From contig NZ_RCDI01000001.1 of the NCBI RefSeq assembly GCF_003675875.1, positions 682,001 through 746,000 of the forward strand: a stretch of 64,000 nt of DNA, given 5' to 3'. Position numbers and translations under genes: made by a program. Positions 32,048-40,395 of the stretch are shown here, one piece after another. Source of the DNA: Halostella limicola. Its GTDB lineage: Archaea; Halobacteriota; Halobacteria; Halobacteriales; Natronoarchaeaceae. The notes under the pieces are model-generated. The model ran no database searches and had not been told where the DNA came from. It was given only the letters and a program-made list of their open reading frames with translations. Numbering within the stretch: the first letter of the stretch is position 1; each line of letters opens with the position of its first letter.

Positions 32048-33439
32048 ATGAGTGATGATGACCAGCCACACGATTCGGACGCGCACGCTCACGACCACGG
32101 CGTCGAGGGGCCGGGATACGCGACCCCGCAGGCGGCCATCGAGGAGTCCGAGCGGGAGACGACGGCCTACGTGATGGGGCTGTACGTCGGAACGGACGTC
32201 GACGCGCCGGACTTCCTCGCGGTCGTCGACCTCGACCCGGACTCCGACACGTACGCGGAGGTCGTCGACCGTCTGGAGATGCCGAACCGCGGCGACGAAC
32301 TCCACCACTTCGGGTGGAACGCCTGCTCGTCGTCCTGTCACATGGACGGGCTGGAGCGCCGGCACCTGGTGATCCCCGGCCAGTGCTCGTCGCGGATCCA
32401 CGTCGTCGACACCGAGGACCGCCGCGACCCCGAGTTCGAGACTGTGATCGAGCCCGACGAGGTGTTCGAGCACGACCTCTCGGCCCCGCACACGGTCCAC
32501 TGCATCCCGGACGGCGAGATCCTCATCAGCATGCTCGGCGACGCCGACGGCGACCTGCCGGGCGGGTTCCTCGAACTGAACGACGACTTCGAGGTCGAGG
32601 GGCGGTGGGAGCCGCCGGGCGAGATCGAGATGAACTACGACTTCTGGTACCAGCCGCGCCAGAACGTGATGTTGTCGACGGAGTGGGCCGCGCCGAAGAC
32701 CTACTACCCCGGGTTCGACCTGGAGGACGTCGAGGACGGCAAGTACGGCCAGCGCCTCCACTTCTGGGACTGGGAGGACGGCGAGGTCGAGCAGACGATC
32801 GACCTCGGCGAGGAGGGCCTGATCCCGCTGGAAGCGCGCTTCCTGCACACGCCCGAGAGTACGCACGGGTACGTCGGCGCGGCGCTGTCGTCGAACGTCA
32901 TCCACTTCCACGAGGCGGACGGGCAGTACCACGCCGATCCGGTCATCGAGTTCGACGACCGCGAGCACGAGGACTGGGACATGCCCGTCCCCGCGCTGCC
33001 GACAGACATCCTGATCTCGATGGACGACCGGTACCTGTTCGGGTCGAACTGGCTCCACGGCCAGGTGTGGATGTACGACGTCTCAGACCCGTCGAACCCC
33101 CGAAAGGCCGACTCGGTCTCGATCGGCGGCTACTTCGGCGATATCCGGGAAGTGCAGGGACGCGACATCGTCGCCGGGCCGCAGATGCTCCAGCTATCGC
33201 TCGACGGCGAGCGCCTCTACTGGACGACGTCGCTGTTCTCCTCGTGGGACAACCAGTTCTTCCCCGAGGAGAAAGAGCGCGGGTCGGTGATGCTGAAAGC
33301 CGACGTGAACCCCCGCCGCGGGACGATGACGCTCGATGAGGACTTCCTCGTGGACTTCGGCGACATGCCCGCGGGGCCGGCCCGCGCCCACGAGATCCGG
33401 TGGCCCGACGGCGACTGCACGAGCGACGTCTGGCAGTGA
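32048..33439 (+). CDS. Selenium-binding protein 56 / methanethiol oxidase family
   Basis: The 463-residue protein belongs to the SBP56 family: DELHHFGWNACSSSCH, RHLVIPGQCSSRIHVVD, PHTVHCIPDGEILISMLGD, MNYDFWYQPRQNVMLSTEW, and the C-terminal FGDMPAGPARAHEIRWPDGD. Bacterial (MtoX) and human members oxidise methanethiol to formaldehyde, sulfide and peroxide, using copper. The protein has a His/Asp-rich N-terminal leader and no signal peptide. Its stop overlaps the ferredoxin gene start by four bases (GTGA), implying a shared redox function. A TATA-like ATTTAC stands about 30 bases before the ATG. Confidence 0.85.
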   Translation: MSDDDQPHDSDAHAHDHGVEGPGYATPQAAIEESERETTAYVMGLYVGTDVDAPDFLAVVDLDPDSDTYAEVVDRLEMPNRGDELHHFGWNACSSSCHMDGLERRHLVIPGQCSSRIHVVDTEDRRDPEFETVIEPDEVFEHDLSAPHTVHCIPDGEILISMLGDADGDLPGGFLELNDDFEVEGRWEPPGEIEMNYDFWYQPRQNVMLSTEWAAPKTYYPGFDLEDVEDGKYGQRLHFWDWEDGEVEQTIDLGEEGLIPLEARFLHTPESTHGYVGAALSSNVIHFHEADGQYHADPVIEFDDREHEDWDMPVPALPTDILISMDDRYLFGSNWLHGQVWMYDVSDPSNPRKADSVSIGGYFGDIREVQGRDIVAGPQMLQLSLDGERLYWTTSLFSSWDNQFFPEEKERGSVMLKADVNPRRGTMTLDEDFLVDFGDMPAGPARAHEIRWPDGDCTSDVWQ

Positions 33440-33768
33440 CGACCGACGGGGACGGACACGAGGTCGTCCTGGAGTGGCGCGACGGGCGGCGGGAGACGGT
33501 GCGAGTGGACGAAGGCACCCTCATCCTCGACGCCTGCGAGGCCGCCGGCGTCGCCCTCCCCTTCGGCTGCCGGACCGGCGCGTGCGCCACCTGCACCGCG
33601 CTGCTCCGCGAGGGGTCGGTCGACCACTGCAGGCCACCGCGGGGGTTGAAGGAGCGCCACCGGGCGGACGGCTACGTGCTGACCTGCGTCGCGACGCCGA
33701 CCGAGGACTGCCGGCTGGAGGTGGGCGCCGACGTGCAGGAGGACCTCGTGTCGAACCCGTGGAAGTGA
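33436..33768 (+). CDS. Plant-type [2Fe-2S] ferredoxin
   Basis: The 110-residue protein has the C-x4-C-x2-C plus distant C cluster motif: C45 and C50/C53 in PFGCRTGACATC and C84 in YVLTCVA. It lacks the extra insertion of the classic halophilic ferredoxin. The GTG start at 33436 overlaps the stop of the SBP56/methanethiol-oxidase-like gene, so the two are translated together and the ferredoxin is probably its electron partner. Upstream in-frame starts would overlap that gene further. Confidence 0.85.
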   Translation: MTTDGDGHEVVLEWRDGRRETVRVDEGTLILDACEAAGVALPFGCRTGACATCTALLREGSVDHCRPPRGLKERHRADGYVLTCVATPTEDCRLEVGADVQEDLVSNPWK

Positions 33769-33781
33769 GCGACGGGGACGG

Positions 33782-35416
33782 CTACGCCGGAGCGTCAGCC
33801 GCCGTCTCCCCCGGACGCCCGGTCCGGTTCGCCGAGGCGTTCGGTTCCGCAGGGCCGTCGCCGTCCGCCGGGTCCGCCTCCTCGACGACGTACCGCTGGC
33901 CAGCCATCGGTTCGAGGAGGGCGTCGACCGGCGCGTCGTCGTCGCGGAGCACGGGCACGTCGCCGGTGTCGGGCGGGGCCGCGTAGTCGTCGACCGCGTC
34001 GCTCAGGTTGATACCGATATCTCGCTCGCGGTTACGCTCGCGGAGCTCCGACTGCGAGACGCGCTCGCCGTTTTTCGTGGCGACGAGTTCGACGTTCTGG
34101 ATGACCCCGGAGCCCGCGGTCGGGAAGCTGTACACCTGCGGGTACGCTTCCGCCATCGTCCGGTACTCGGCGCGGTAGAACTGCGAGGCCGGCCCCGTCG
34201 GCGCGGAGATCAGGTTCGCGAAGAGGACGCCGTCGTCGGCGAGGCGCTCGCGCGTCAGGCGCATGAACTCGACGGTGGTCAGCTGGAACGGCACCTTGTC
34301 CCGCTTGTACGCGTCGAGGACGATCAGGTCGTACGTCCGGTTCGTCTCCCGCAGGAACTGCCGGCCGCCGACGTTGTGGACGTTCAGCTGCTCTCCCTCC
34401 ACCACGCCGAAGTAGCGCTCGGCCGCGTCGATCACCGCGGGGTCTATCTCCGCGACGTCGACGGTCACGTCGTACTCCTCGACGAAGCGCTTCGGGCCGG
34501 TGAACCCCCCGCCGCCGATGAACAGCACCCGGTCGATCTCGTCGGGGTCGTCGGTCAGGAGAAAGGGGAGATGGAAGTACCGGGTGTACTCGAAGACGTG
34601 CCGGGTCGGGTCGTCCTTGTCCATCGCGCTGTGGGGCGTGCCGTCGAGGTACAGCGTGCGGGTGTCGCCCCGGTCGACGACCCGGAGCTCCTGATACGGC
34701 GTCTGCGTCTCGTAGACGATCTCGCCTCTCACGGAGTAGCCGAGCGAGGGTGCGAGGATGGCGCCCGCGAGCAGGAGCGTCACGGCGACGACGGCGAACG
34801 CCGGCTTCCGGGCGGGCGACGACAGCGCGATCCGCGCGGCGGTGAGGACTAAGACGAGGCCGAAGACGAGCGAGATCTGGTCGACGCTCAGCGACGGGAT
34901 GAGGACGAACGTCGTGCCGAACGCCCCGACGATGCTCCCGACGGTCCCGAGGGCGTACACGCGGCCCGACGCCTCGCCGATGCCCTCCCGGTCCGACAGC
35001 TCCGCCGCGTAGGGGCTGATGAAGCCAAGCAGGTACGTCGGCGGCCCGAACAGGACGGTGATCGCCGGCAGCGACGCGAACCGCGGGGGCAGCGGGAACG
35101 TCGACAGCTGGGCAAGGAGGATCTCCCCGGCGAGGATCAGCCCGGCAACGTACGCCGCCGTCGCGAGCAACAGCCACGTCAGTTGCCGCCCGGTCGCCCG
35201 TTCCGCGGCGCGCCGACCGCCCCGGTAGTAGCCGAGGCTCAGGGCGGCGAGGAACACGCCGATGACGCTCCCCCAGGTGTAGATGCTGCTCCCGAACTGG
35301 GGCGCGACCATCCGCCCGGCGAGGATCTCCAGTCCCATGCTCGCGACGCCCGAGACGAACACCGCCAGTTCGGGATCGCTCACCCGCCGTTTACCGAACG
35401 CGTCGAACGTCCCCAT
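33782..35416 (-). CDS. Fused membrane domain plus spermidine synthase-like domain
   Basis: The 544-residue protein has an N-terminal half with about seven membrane helices (for example GLEILAGRMVAPQFGSSIYT) and a C-terminal spermidine synthase-like Rossmann domain. In the latter, VLFIGGGGFTGPKRF is the nucleotide-type glycine loop, VDVAEIDPAVIDAAERYFG binds the adenosyl group and LIVLDAYK is the catalytic-side motif. Proteins with this fusion are widespread, and polyamine synthesis is unproven for them. The C-terminal 60 residues are acidic and disordered. Confidence 0.8.
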   Translation of the reverse strand: MGTFDAFGKRRVSDPELAVFVSGVASMGLEILAGRMVAPQFGSSIYTWGSVIGVFLAALSLGYYRGGRRAAERATGRQLTWLLLATAAYVAGLILAGEILLAQLSTFPLPPRFASLPAITVLFGPPTYLLGFISPYAAELSDREGIGEASGRVYALGTVGSIVGAFGTTFVLIPSLSVDQISLVFGLVLVLTAARIALSSPARKPAFAVVAVTLLLAGAILAPSLGYSVRGEIVYETQTPYQELRVVDRGDTRTLYLDGTPHSAMDKDDPTRHVFEYTRYFHLPFLLTDDPDEIDRVLFIGGGGFTGPKRFVEEYDVTVDVAEIDPAVIDAAERYFGVVEGEQLNVHNVGGRQFLRETNRTYDLIVLDAYKRDKVPFQLTTVEFMRLTRERLADDGVLFANLISAPTGPASQFYRAEYRTMAEAYPQVYSFPTAGSGVIQNVELVATKNGERVSQSELRERNRERDIGINLSDAVDDYAAPPDTGDVPVLRDDDAPVDALLEPMAGQRYVVEEADPADGDGPAEPNASANRTGRPGETAADAPA

Positions 35417-35498
35417 CGGGGTCCCGTACGGACGGATCGCAGAAAAAGATCGCCTAGGATCTCGATCGGGCGGTTACGCGCCGCCCCGAGCGAGCCGC

Positions 35499-36992
35499 CT
35501 AGTCCTGCGCCTCGGGGTCCTCGGCAGCGTCGACGGCGTCCGCCGAGTCGCCCCCCGCGGCGTCGACGCCTGCCCCGCTTTCGGTGAGGTCGGCGTCGCG
35601 CCACGCCCCGCGCCGGTACCACCCGAACGCGATGAGCGCGCCGGCGATGTTCGACACCGCGAACGCCAGCCAGATGCCCTCGGGCCCGAACGGTCGGGAG
35701 GCGAACCAGGCGACCGACAGCCGGATGCCCCCGAGCATGAGGATCGAGACGAGCGCCGCGGTGAGCGTCCGCCCGGCCCCGCGGAACGCCCCCTTGTACG
35801 CGTGGAACACCCCGGTGAAGCCGAACGTCGGCGCGACGTATCGCAGGAAGAGGCGCCCGGTCTCGACCACGGCGGGGTCGTCCGAGAACACCGAGACGAC
35901 CGGGGCCGCGCCGAGCCAGACGAGGACGCCGACGGCCGCGAGCACGAGGAACATCGAGCGGGCGGCGAAGTGCGAGGCGGTCGCGGCGCGGTCCTCCTCC
36001 CCCGCGCCGATGTTCTGGCCGGCCATCGTCTCGACGCCGCGGCCGACGGCGATGGCGGGTAGGAAGATGACCGAGAAGATCCGCACCCCGACGCCGTAGG
36101 CGGCGACGACCGCGGTCGGGAACGCGCCGACGATGAGCAGCATCAGGTTGACGGCGACGGCGTTGCCGGTGCCCTCGACCGACGCCGGCACCCCGACCCG
36201 CAGCAGCTTCCGCAGGTAGCCCGGATCGGGCGCCATCTGCGACAGGTGGATCTCGACGCCGCGGTTCCCGCGGAACATGATCGTCAGGCCGACGGCGGTC
36301 GCCAGCGCCCGCGAGAAGATCGTCGCGTACGCGGCCCCCTCGATCCCCATGCGCGGGAACGGCCCGACGCCGAAGATGAGCAGCGGGTCGAGCGCGAGGT
36401 TGACGACGACGGTGACGAACATCACGAGCATCGGGGTGATGGTGTCGCCGTAGCCCCGCATCAGCGACATGAACACGAAGAAGGCGAACATGAACACCAT
36501 CCCGAGCGAGACGATCTCCAGATAGGCGGTCGCGCCGGGCAGGACGTCGGCGGAGGCGCCAAGCAGTCGGAGGATGTCCTCGACCGCGACGTAGCCGAAC
36601 GCCCCGAGGACCACGGACGCGATGATCGCGAACGTCACCGTCTGCGACGCCGCGAACTCGGCCTGCGCCTCCTCGCCGGCGCCCGTGTTCTGGGCGACGA
36701 GGATGCTTCCGGCGATCGAGATGCCGAGGCCGAGCGAGATGAGGAAGAAGACGACGGGGAAGGCGAAGCTGATCGCCGCCAGCGCGTCGGTGCTGTACCG
36801 GCCCAGCCAGATCGTGTCGACGAGGTTGTACGCCGTCTGGAGCAGGTTCGTGACGACGATTGGCAGCGAGAGGTAAAACAGTGGCTTCGCGATGTCGCCA
36901 GAGGTGAGATCGAACTCGTCGCGGCTCTTGAACACGGTCCCGGCGCGGCGGCGGAGGGCGGCGACCAGGCGGCGAAGCGGGGACCCGGCCAT
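35499..36992 (-). CDS. MATE-family efflux transporter
   Basis: The 497-residue protein has twelve predicted membrane helices and the MATE repeat motifs: SLPIVVTNLLQTAYNLVDT at helix 1, GAGEEAQA and its second-half counterpart GQNIGAGEEDRAA after helices 2 and 8, and LMRGYGDTITPM. It should export drugs or metabolites using a sodium or proton gradient. The C-terminal tail is Ala/Asp-rich. It is 82 bases from the spermidine-synthase-like gene on the same strand and could be cotranscribed. Confidence 0.88.
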   Translation of the reverse strand: MAGSPLRRLVAALRRRAGTVFKSRDEFDLTSGDIAKPLFYLSLPIVVTNLLQTAYNLVDTIWLGRYSTDALAAISFAFPVVFFLISLGLGISIAGSILVAQNTGAGEEAQAEFAASQTVTFAIIASVVLGAFGYVAVEDILRLLGASADVLPGATAYLEIVSLGMVFMFAFFVFMSLMRGYGDTITPMLVMFVTVVVNLALDPLLIFGVGPFPRMGIEGAAYATIFSRALATAVGLTIMFRGNRGVEIHLSQMAPDPGYLRKLLRVGVPASVEGTGNAVAVNLMLLIVGAFPTAVVAAYGVGVRIFSVIFLPAIAVGRGVETMAGQNIGAGEEDRAATASHFAARSMFLVLAAVGVLVWLGAAPVVSVFSDDPAVVETGRLFLRYVAPTFGFTGVFHAYKGAFRGAGRTLTAALVSILMLGGIRLSVAWFASRPFGPEGIWLAFAVSNIAGALIAFGWYRRGAWRDADLTESGAGVDAAGGDSADAVDAAEDPEAQD

Positions 36993-37101
36993 CAGCGATC
37001 ACCCCTCGGTTCGGCGTCGCCGGTCGGACCGATACCCGTCGCTGGCATTTCGAACCGAAACTACGAACCTTCCCCGTCAAAAGGTCGGCGAACCGCCCGC
37101 C

Positions 37102-37797
37102 TCACCACTCCGTCCCGATGCGCGCCCGCGCGGACTCGTAGCCCTCGTTCGTCTTCCACCGCTCGCCGGTTTCGACGTGCTCCACGACGTACCGCGCCCC
37201 GCAGCTCCCGCACCGCCGAGCGCCGGGTTCCGTCACCGTCTTCGACGCCCGGTGGCGGTCGGCGGTCCAGTCGCAGTCGGGGTCCGTACACCGCAGCACC
37301 AGCCGCGGGTCGGCGAACGATCGGCAGTGCCGGGACGCGTCGACCGCGGCCGCTTTCTCCCGGAACCGCTCGCCGTGGGCCGACTCCCCGAAGCGCTGGA
37401 ACTCCCAGGCGTGGACCAGTTCGTGCCGGATCACGTCGGTGAACTCCGGCCAGCCGTACGCCTCGTAGGCCGCCCAGGTGAGCCGGACGGTGACCGACCC
37501 GCTCTCGGCGTCGAAGCGGCAGACGCCGGCGCGGCGCTTCGCGCGCTCCGAGATCTCCCACGAGACGCGGTCAAGGTCGACGTCGAGGGGGACGGTCTCG
37601 GCGTACGCCGCGGCGCGCTCGAGGAGTTCGTCGCGGGTCGACGGGGTCGCCGCGCTGCTCGGGGTTCCAGCGGGGTCGTCTCCCGCGGTCACGGCGTCGG
37701 CCGCGGTCGTCGCGGCGTCGTCGCTACCGGTCGTCGCGGTCCCTTCGTCCGCCGTCGGTCCCGCGCCGTCGCCCCTCGCCGGGGGTTCCTCCGCCAT
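37102..37797 (-). CDS. SprT-like zinc metalloprotease
   Basis: The 231-residue protein has the SprT/Spartan pattern: H125-E126-x2-H129 in VIRHELVHAWEF and the third ligand H141 in SAHGERF, followed by a zinc ribbon with C170/C175 and C196/C199. The first 55 residues are a disordered Ala/Thr-rich leader. Related proteins cut DNA-protein crosslinks; a DNA-repair role here is an inference from the family. It stands alone, 110 bases before the MATE gene on the same strand. Confidence 0.8.
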   Translation of the reverse strand: MAEEPPARGDGAGPTADEGTATTGSDDAATTAADAVTAGDDPAGTPSSAATPSTRDELLERAAAYAETVPLDVDLDRVSWEISERAKRRAGVCRFDAESGSVTVRLTWAAYEAYGWPEFTDVIRHELVHAWEFQRFGESAHGERFREKAAAVDASRHCRSFADPRLVLRCTDPDCDWTADRHRASKTVTEPGARRCGSCGARYVVEHVETGERWKTNEGYESARARIGTEW

Positions 37798-37922
37798 TCG
37801 TCCGTGCGGGTGATGCCGGATTCCCCTTACCTCTGCCGGTCGCGGCGAGCGACGGAGGTCGCCGCGTGGCGCGCTGCCGCTTCGATTCGCTTTTTTCGCT
37901 CGGCCGCGCTACGTGGGACACA

Positions 37923-39152
37923 GTGACTCCAGGGAGCGTAACGGCAACGGTCCGCCGACTCGGCCGGTTCGACGCGCTGGCGCTGACCGCGCTCATCTGG
38001 TTTCTCGCGAAGTTCCTGCGGTACGCGTTCCCGCCGCTGTTCGATCCGTTGGCGGCGACCTACGGCGCGTCCTACGCCATCCTCGGCACGGCTTACTCCG
38101 GGCTGATGCTCGTGTACGCGGCGGTGCAGTTCCCGTCCGGGCTGCTCGCCGACCGCGTGGGATCGGTGACGGTGATCACCGCCGGCGCGCTGGTGGCGGC
38201 CGCGGGGGCGCTCGTGCTCGTCGTCGACGCTCCCTTCGCCGTGCTCGTCGGGGCGATGCTGCTCGTAGGGGCGGGGACCGGCGTCCACAAGACGGTCGCG
38301 GTCCGGCTCCTCGCCCGCGCGTACGCCGACCGGACGGGGCGGGCCCTCGGCGTGATGGACACGTTCGGGGCGTTCGGCGGCGTCGTCGCGCCCGCGGCGG
38401 TCGCCCTCTTTCTCGGCGCCCCGGGGGTGTTCGGCGCGGGGTGGCGGACGCTGTTTCTCGCGGGGGGCGTCGCCGGCGTCGCGCTGGCCGCCGGGTTCGC
38501 CGTCCGCGTCCCGCGGCGGCTCTCCGGCGGCACCGACGCGTCCGCGAGCGGGGAGCGCGGCGGCCTGCGACAGTACGTCGCGCTGTTCCGGGAGTGGCGG
38601 TTCACGGCGTTCGTGGTCGCGACCGTCCTGTTCTCGTTCGCGTACAACGGGCTGGTCGCATTCCTCCCGACGTACCTCGCGCAGGCGGCCGGGCTGTCGG
38701 CCACGACGGCGAGCCTCATCTACAGCGCCCTCTTCGCCGCCAGCCTCGTCCAGCTCGCGACCGGCGAGGCGAGCGACCGGCTGGGCGAAGTCCCCGTCGT
38801 GGGGGCCACGCTCGGCCTGTCGACGGCGGCGCTGATCGCGCTGATCCTGCTGACGCCGACCGGTGACCCACTCTTGCTCGGCGCCGCCGCGGTCGCGACC
38901 GGCCTCGGGAGCCACGGCTTCCGCCCGGTCCGGGGGGCGTACCTCATGTCGCTCGTCCCGGACGCCATCGCCGGCGGGAGCCTCGGCGTCGTCCGCACGC
39001 TCCTGATGGGCGCAGGAGCGGTGTCGCCCGCCGTCGTGGGGATCCTCTCCGAGACCGTCGGCTTCATCCCCGCGTTCTGGCTGCTCGCGGGGTCGCTCGC
39101 CGGCGCCACGGCGCTCGCGGCGGCGCTGTGGGCCGACGAGCGTCGCCGGTAA
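37923..39152 (+). CDS. MFS transporter
   Basis: The product (about 409 residues) has twelve predicted membrane helices. The helix 2-3 loop GLLADRVGS is a shortened form of the MFS motif, and GAGTGVHKTVAVRLLARAY and GLGSHGFRPVRGAYL are conserved loops. Helix 1 (ALTALIWFLAKFLRYAFP) is reached within 20 residues of the GTG at 37923. Another GTG at 37866 would add 19 residues, but a T-rich promoter-like CGCTTTTTTCGC (37889-37900) between the two favours the shorter form. The substrate is unknown; the BMP importer starts 65 bases downstream with its own promoter. Confidence 0.75.
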   Translation: MTPGSVTATVRRLGRFDALALTALIWFLAKFLRYAFPPLFDPLAATYGASYAILGTAYSGLMLVYAAVQFPSGLLADRVGSVTVITAGALVAAAGALVLVVDAPFAVLVGAMLLVGAGTGVHKTVAVRLLARAYADRTGRALGVMDTFGAFGGVVAPAAVALFLGAPGVFGAGWRTLFLAGGVAGVALAAGFAVRVPRRLSGGTDASASGERGGLRQYVALFREWRFTAFVVATVLFSFAYNGLVAFLPTYLAQAAGLSATTASLIYSALFAASLVQLATGEASDRLGEVPVVGATLGLSTAALIALILLTPTGDPLLLGAAAVATGLGSHGFRPVRGAYLMSLVPDAIAGGSLGVVRTLLMGAGAVSPAVVGILSETVGFIPAFWLLAGSLAGATALAAALWADERRR

Positions 39153-39182
39153 GGGACGCCGGCGGGGCCGATCCGCAGATAG

Positions 39183-39190
39183 CTTTTTAC
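39183..39190 (+). promoter_or_regulatory. TATA box of the BMP-importer operon
   Basis: CTTTTTAC lies 28-35 bases before the ATG at 39218, in an A/T-rich island (ACTGTAGAGTAAGTAACTAT) that contrasts with the surrounding GC-rich sequence. The spacing fits a leaderless transcript for the whole importer operon. Confidence 0.55.
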
Positions 39191-39217
39191 TGTAGAGTAA
39201 GTAACTATTGATTGAGT

Positions 39218-40351
39218 ATGTCTCCCAATAGTAATTCGGACTGCGACACCTCCGAGGCGAGCGACGGGTCCCCCGCGACGATCGACCGGCGGACGGTACT
39301 CGCGTCCGGCGCGGCCATTGTCGGCGGCACGGCGCTCGCCGGGTGTACCGGTGGTGACGGCGACGACGACGGTTCCGGCGACGGCGCGACGAACGTCGCC
39401 ATCGTGTCGAGCCCCGCCGGCTTCGACGACAACGCGTTCAACGACCTCGCGCTCGAAGGGCTGCAGTCCGCAGCCGAGGAGTACGACCTCGAGATCAATC
39501 AGGTCGAGGAGACCGAGCAGGCGCAGTACCAGTCGACCCAGTCCGAGCTAGCCCAGAGCGGCGACTACGACCTCATCGTGCTGGTGTCGTACAACCACAC
39601 CGAGGCGCTGACCCAGAACGCCGCTGACTACCCCGACCAGAACTGGATGCTCATCAACGACCACGTCGACGAGCCGAACGTCGCCGGCTACACCTGGGCG
39701 AACCACGAGATGTCGTACCTCGCGGGCGTCCTCGCCGGCACGATGACGACGGAGGAGCTCTCACACGAGGGGAGCGAGACCGACCCGGGGAGCGCCCAGA
39801 TCGGGTTCGTCGGCGGCGTCGACGAGTCGCTCATCAACGCGTTCGAGCGGTCGTACGTCGCCGGCGCGGAGTGGGTGAACGGCGACGTTGACGTCAACGT
39901 CGGCTACATCGGCGACTACACCGACACGGACACGGCTGCCGACATCGCCAGCTCGCAGTACGACGACGGCGCGGACATCGTCTACCACGCCGCGGCCGCC
40001 GCCGGGCGGGGCGTATTCGAGGCCGCGCAGGACCAGAACCGGTTCGCCATCGGCGTCGACGCCGACCAGTCGCAGACGCTCCCGGACTTCCAAGACGTCA
40101 TCCTCGGCTCCGCGGTCAAGTACATCAACGAGGGGACCCGCGAGGTGGCGACGGCGGTCGCCGAGGGCGAGTTCGACAGCGTCGCCGGCGCGAACACGCT
40201 CGGACTGGAGGATGAGGCGGTCGACTGCGTCATCGGCCAGGCGTTCGAGGGGCAGCTCCCGGACGCCGTGAACCAGAACCTGGAGGACGCGAAGCAGGGC
40301 ATCGCGAACGGCGACATCGAGGTCCCCTGTACCGCCGCCGGCTGTGACTGA
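39218..40351 (+). CDS. BMP-family substrate-binding lipoprotein
   Basis: The 377-residue protein has a twin-arginine start (TIDRRTVLASGAA) and a lipobox ALAGC with C43, so it is exported by Tat and lipid-anchored. The mature protein follows the basic membrane protein family (PF02608 type): SSPAGFDDNAFNDLALEGL, DYDLIVLVSYNH, IGFVGGVDESLINAFERSY and FAIGVDADQSQTLP. Family members such as BmpA and PnrA bind nucleosides. It is the first gene of a four-gene importer operon. ATG 39218 is chosen over a TTG two codons upstream because it fits the promoter. Confidence 0.9.
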   Translation: MSPNSNSDCDTSEASDGSPATIDRRTVLASGAAIVGGTALAGCTGGDGDDDGSGDGATNVAIVSSPAGFDDNAFNDLALEGLQSAAEEYDLEINQVEETEQAQYQSTQSELAQSGDYDLIVLVSYNHTEALTQNAADYPDQNWMLINDHVDEPNVAGYTWANHEMSYLAGVLAGTMTTEELSHEGSETDPGSAQIGFVGGVDESLINAFERSYVAGAEWVNGDVDVNVGYIGDYTDTDTAADIASSQYDDGADIVYHAAAAAGRGVFEAAQDQNRFAIGVDADQSQTLPDFQDVILGSAVKYINEGTREVATAVAEGEFDSVAGANTLGLEDEAVDCVIGQAFEGQLPDAVNQNLEDAKQGIANGDIEVPCTAAGCD

Positions 40352-40395
40352 CGACTCTCTCCGTCTCTCCGCACTCATGCCACCACTACTACACC

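Noticed and set aside
35380-37080. 566-codon open frame on the minus strand in a second frame over the MATE gene
   Set aside because: It is extremely Arg/Pro-rich, has no hydrophobic pattern and overlaps the convincing MATE coding sequence; such frames are by-products of high GC content.
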